NCBI RefSeq assembly: GCF_900115565.1
Contig: NZ_FOWW01000001.1
Span: 935,731-999,730 of the forward strand
Direction of reading: 5' to 3'
From: Amycolatopsis arida
GTDB taxonomy: Bacteria; Actinomycetota; Actinomycetes; Mycobacteriales; Pseudonocardiaceae
Length of the DNA stretch: 64,000 nucleotides
The position numbers were made by a program, and so were the translations under genes. The notes under the pieces were generated by a model. It saw nothing but the letters and a program-made list of their open reading frames with translations, was not told the DNA's origin and did not search any database. Shown one piece after another: positions 63,845-64,000 of the stretch; the first letter of the stretch is position 1, and each line of letters opens with the position of its first letter.

Positions 63845-64000
63845 GCGTGCCACCCATGCGCCAGGTTGACACGTCCCATGATGCCGGGTTCCCACCCCGG
63901 AACCCGCTGGGCGTGCCACCCGTGCCCAGCTGACACGTCCCGGGGCGCCGGTCCTCACCCCGAAGCCCCAGTGTGTCGACGGTTGGGGGCACCGTGTCAA
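63845..64000. repeat. Two-copy intergenic repeat at the window end
   Basis: GCGTGCCACCCATGCGCCAG followed by TGACACGTCCC (63847-63880) and GCGTGCCACCCGTGCCCAG followed by TGACACGTCCC (63912-63942) are near-identical units about 65 bp apart, each followed by a CACCCCGAA-type segment. The second tail is similar to a segment at about 57690-57735. Confidence 0.6.

Overview
The window is GC-rich (about 70-75%) with strong third-position GC bias, frequent GTG starts, a tmRNA whose tag ends QRDFALAA, an acyl-CoA carboxylase epsilon subunit, SARP and DesK-like regulators and DUF2267/DUF2238 proteins. This points to a filamentous actinomycete. The 21-nt intergenic arrays and GTGTCCGCG boxes suggest Pseudonocardiales (Saccharothrix, Lentzea or Amycolatopsis-like), which is an inference from general familiarity.

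Region 1 (1-6.5 kb) holds small metabolic units. They are an ArgP/LysG-LysE pair, a luciferase-like flavoprotein, a TetR-controlled FAD hydroxylase operon with visible palindromic operators, a DUF6506 protein and a decayed LysR gene. Region 2 (6.5-14.5 kb) is a histidine-utilisation operon (hutH-hutU-M20 amidohydrolase-hutF-hutI) divergent from an IclR regulator. The M20 enzyme sits where HutG would be expected.

Region 3 (about 16.2-41.7 kb) is an enediyne biosynthetic gene cluster. One minus-strand operon carries the iterative enediyne PKS (KS-AT-ACP-KR-DH-PPTase), the E10 thioesterase, an E6-type flavin reductase, a small protein and acyl-CoA carboxylase beta and epsilon subunits that could supply malonyl-CoA. 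A second minus-strand operon (29.7-41.7 kb) carries the warhead-cassette proteins UnbU, UnbV and two tandem DUF1702/UnbL-like paralogues. It also has a P450, a GMC oxidoreductase with a DUF5987 partner, two polytopic membrane proteins (one with a conspicuous His-motif set), a CxxC carboxymuconolactone-decarboxylase-like protein and an AraC regulator. The halves are separated by a plus-strand, eukaryotic/archaeal-like histidyl-tRNA synthetase and a lower-GC insert with a frameshifted lectin gene and a truncated phage terminase small subunit.

Region 4 (42.0-51.6 kb) begins with a two-component system. It continues with what looks like a distinct RiPP locus of the azole (TOMM/LAP) type: a SagB-like dehydrogenase, a fused E1-like/YcaO cyclodehydratase, a 59-residue cysteine-free peptide translationally coupled to it (candidate precursor), a SARP activator, a serine-hydroxymethyltransferase-like protein that has lost the PLP lysine, a small Thr/Pro-rich reading frame and an HxlR-SCP2 regulator. 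This combination is the best candidate for an undescribed system.

Region 5 (51.6-64 kb) is largely core genome. It has a secreted phosphodiesterase-jacalin protein, tmRNA (ssrA), a sensor-domain two-component system, an acyltransferase, smpB, ftsX, ftsE, prfB and a PadR regulator. Several intergenic repeat families lie between these genes.
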